In this document: positions 63,470-64,000 of the stretch, one piece after another
Layout: the number at the start of each line of letters is the position of its first letter
Numbering within the stretch: the stretch's first letter is position 1
Assembly: GCA_003511165.1 (NCBI GenBank)
Contig: DOJW01000008.1
Coordinates: 1-64,000, forward strand
From: Candidatus Dependentiae bacterium
GTDB taxonomy: Bacteria; Babelota; Babeliae; Babelales; UBA12411
DNA: 64,000 nucleotides
Reading direction: 5' to 3'
Position numbers and translations under genes: made by a program
The notes under the pieces: generated by a model
Database searches by the model: none
The model's input: only the letters and a program-made list of their open reading frames with translations
What the model was told of the DNA's origin: nothing

Positions 63470-64000
63470 ATGAAAAAATTATTTAATAAAATATCAATAT
63501 ATTCACTAGCGATAGTCATATTACTAACCTGCAATACACTAAAAACAATATCTTTTACATTTACTGAGGATAAACCTGAAACAGCTCTATTTTTGAATCC
63601 TATTGAATTAAGAAAAAAACAAATAGCAGATTTAAATCAATTCGAAAAAAGCTTTTTGCAGCAATCAAAAGATGCAAAAAGTAATATTTCGAAAAAAATA
63701 GGACTCGTAAATAGCCAAATCACAGAAACCGAGTCTTTGATAAAAAATTCTCCAATGAGCGAAGCAGAAATTTATAAGAAAAAACTAAATAAACTAAAAG
63801 AAAGAAAAAATAAATTACAAAATTTGAAAGAATCTTGGAACTCCGCCGAAGAGATAATTCCGGAACATAAAAAGACATTAGAAGAAATAATAGAAAATTT
63901 ACAGAAAGAATCTACTAATCAAGAAGTAAAATTAGTTTATTCTTTAAAAGATCTCAAAGAAGCTCAAAACTCCATCACCGAATTAATGCATAAAATAAAT
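63470..64000 (+). CDS. exported coiled-coil protein, 5' part (runs off window end)
   Basis: The ATG at 63470 follows GAGGGGAATA and the frame is open for 177 codons to the last base. The N-terminus is a signal segment with a possible lipobox (ILLTC near residue 21). A Lys/Glu-rich helical region follows with heptad-like spacing (KKLNKLKERKNKLQNLK), indicating a coiled coil. The C-terminus is outside the window, so the family is not called. Confidence 0.75.
   Translation, partial: MKKLFNKISIYSLAIVILLTCNTLKTISFTFTEDKPETALFLNPIELRKKQIADLNQFEKSFLQQSKDAKSNISKKIGLVNSQITETESLIKNSPMSEAEIYKKKLNKLKERKNKLQNLKESWNSAEEIIPEHKKTLEEIIENLQKESTNQEVKLVYSLKDLKEAQNSITELMHKIN

Overview
The window is AT-rich (roughly 30% G+C by eye), densely packed bacterial DNA. 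It has one tRNA gene and no rRNA, no recognisable transposase and no CRISPR array. The gene mix suggests a host-dependent bacterium with a Gram-negative type envelope. It includes a nucleoside (CNT) importer, an amino-acid ABC importer, an APC permease, ankyrin and beta-propeller-like repeat proteins, many small exported proteins of unknown function, a bacterial TMTC-like membrane/TPR protein and an exported arginine deiminase. My best guess is the phylum Dependentiae (TM6, Babeliales). That is inference from gene content and style; no marker here proves it.

Layout. 1-10.6 kb: the 3' end of a beta-propeller-like repeat gene, tyrS, an M50 site-2 protease, the TMTC-like TPR protein, an exported glycosyltransferase-like protein, an exported GNAT acetyltransferase, gyrB and a small exported protein. 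The spacers around gyrB hold echoes of neighbouring genes: a 75-bp copy of the glycosyltransferase 3' end with its terminator, and a short echo of the tadA 5' end. 10.7-16.4 kb: housekeeping genes tadA, dksA-like, tRNA-Thr(CGT), an MBL hydrolase, rpsI, glmS and sppA. 16.4-29.2 kb: a surface-polysaccharide block. On the minus strand, wecB, wecC, a bi-domain oxidoreductase, a UDP-galactopyranose-mutase-like flavoprotein, two GT-C type membrane proteins and asnB are almost contiguous. A heparinase II/III-like lyase gene converges on asnB and overlaps it by 107 bp. Together they look able to make and amidate a ManNAc-uronate type glycan.

29.3-32.1 kb: envelope-folding genes (two SurA/PpiC-like proteins, one a lipoprotein) and an unknown exported protein. 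32.4-37.4 kb: APC permease, polar amino-acid ABC transporter (three genes) and exported arginine deiminase, which may form an arginine-scavenging unit. 37.5-49.4 kb: CNNM/CorC-type protein, acyl-CoA synthetase-like enzyme, ferredoxin, an acidic Cys-tailed protein, DegT aminotransferase, tmk, holB, a degenerate ComEC-like protein, nfo, an MFS transporter, a pair of ferritin-like proteins and an exported ankyrin protein. 49.4-57.6 kb: ppsA, a glycosyltransferase-like gene, three small exported proteins, nupC, a short sufD and sufB (no sufC here).

57.6-58.4 kb is a gene-free block of about 450 bp made almost wholly of consecutive hairpins and visibly richer in G+C than its surroundings. I consider it the most unexplained structure in the window. 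58.4-64.0 kb: two tandem Nudix hydrolases, a DUF4143-type ATPase behind two small palindromes, exported LRR-like and MltA-like proteins, a RecO-like gene, and the 5' part of a coiled-coil exported protein running off the end.
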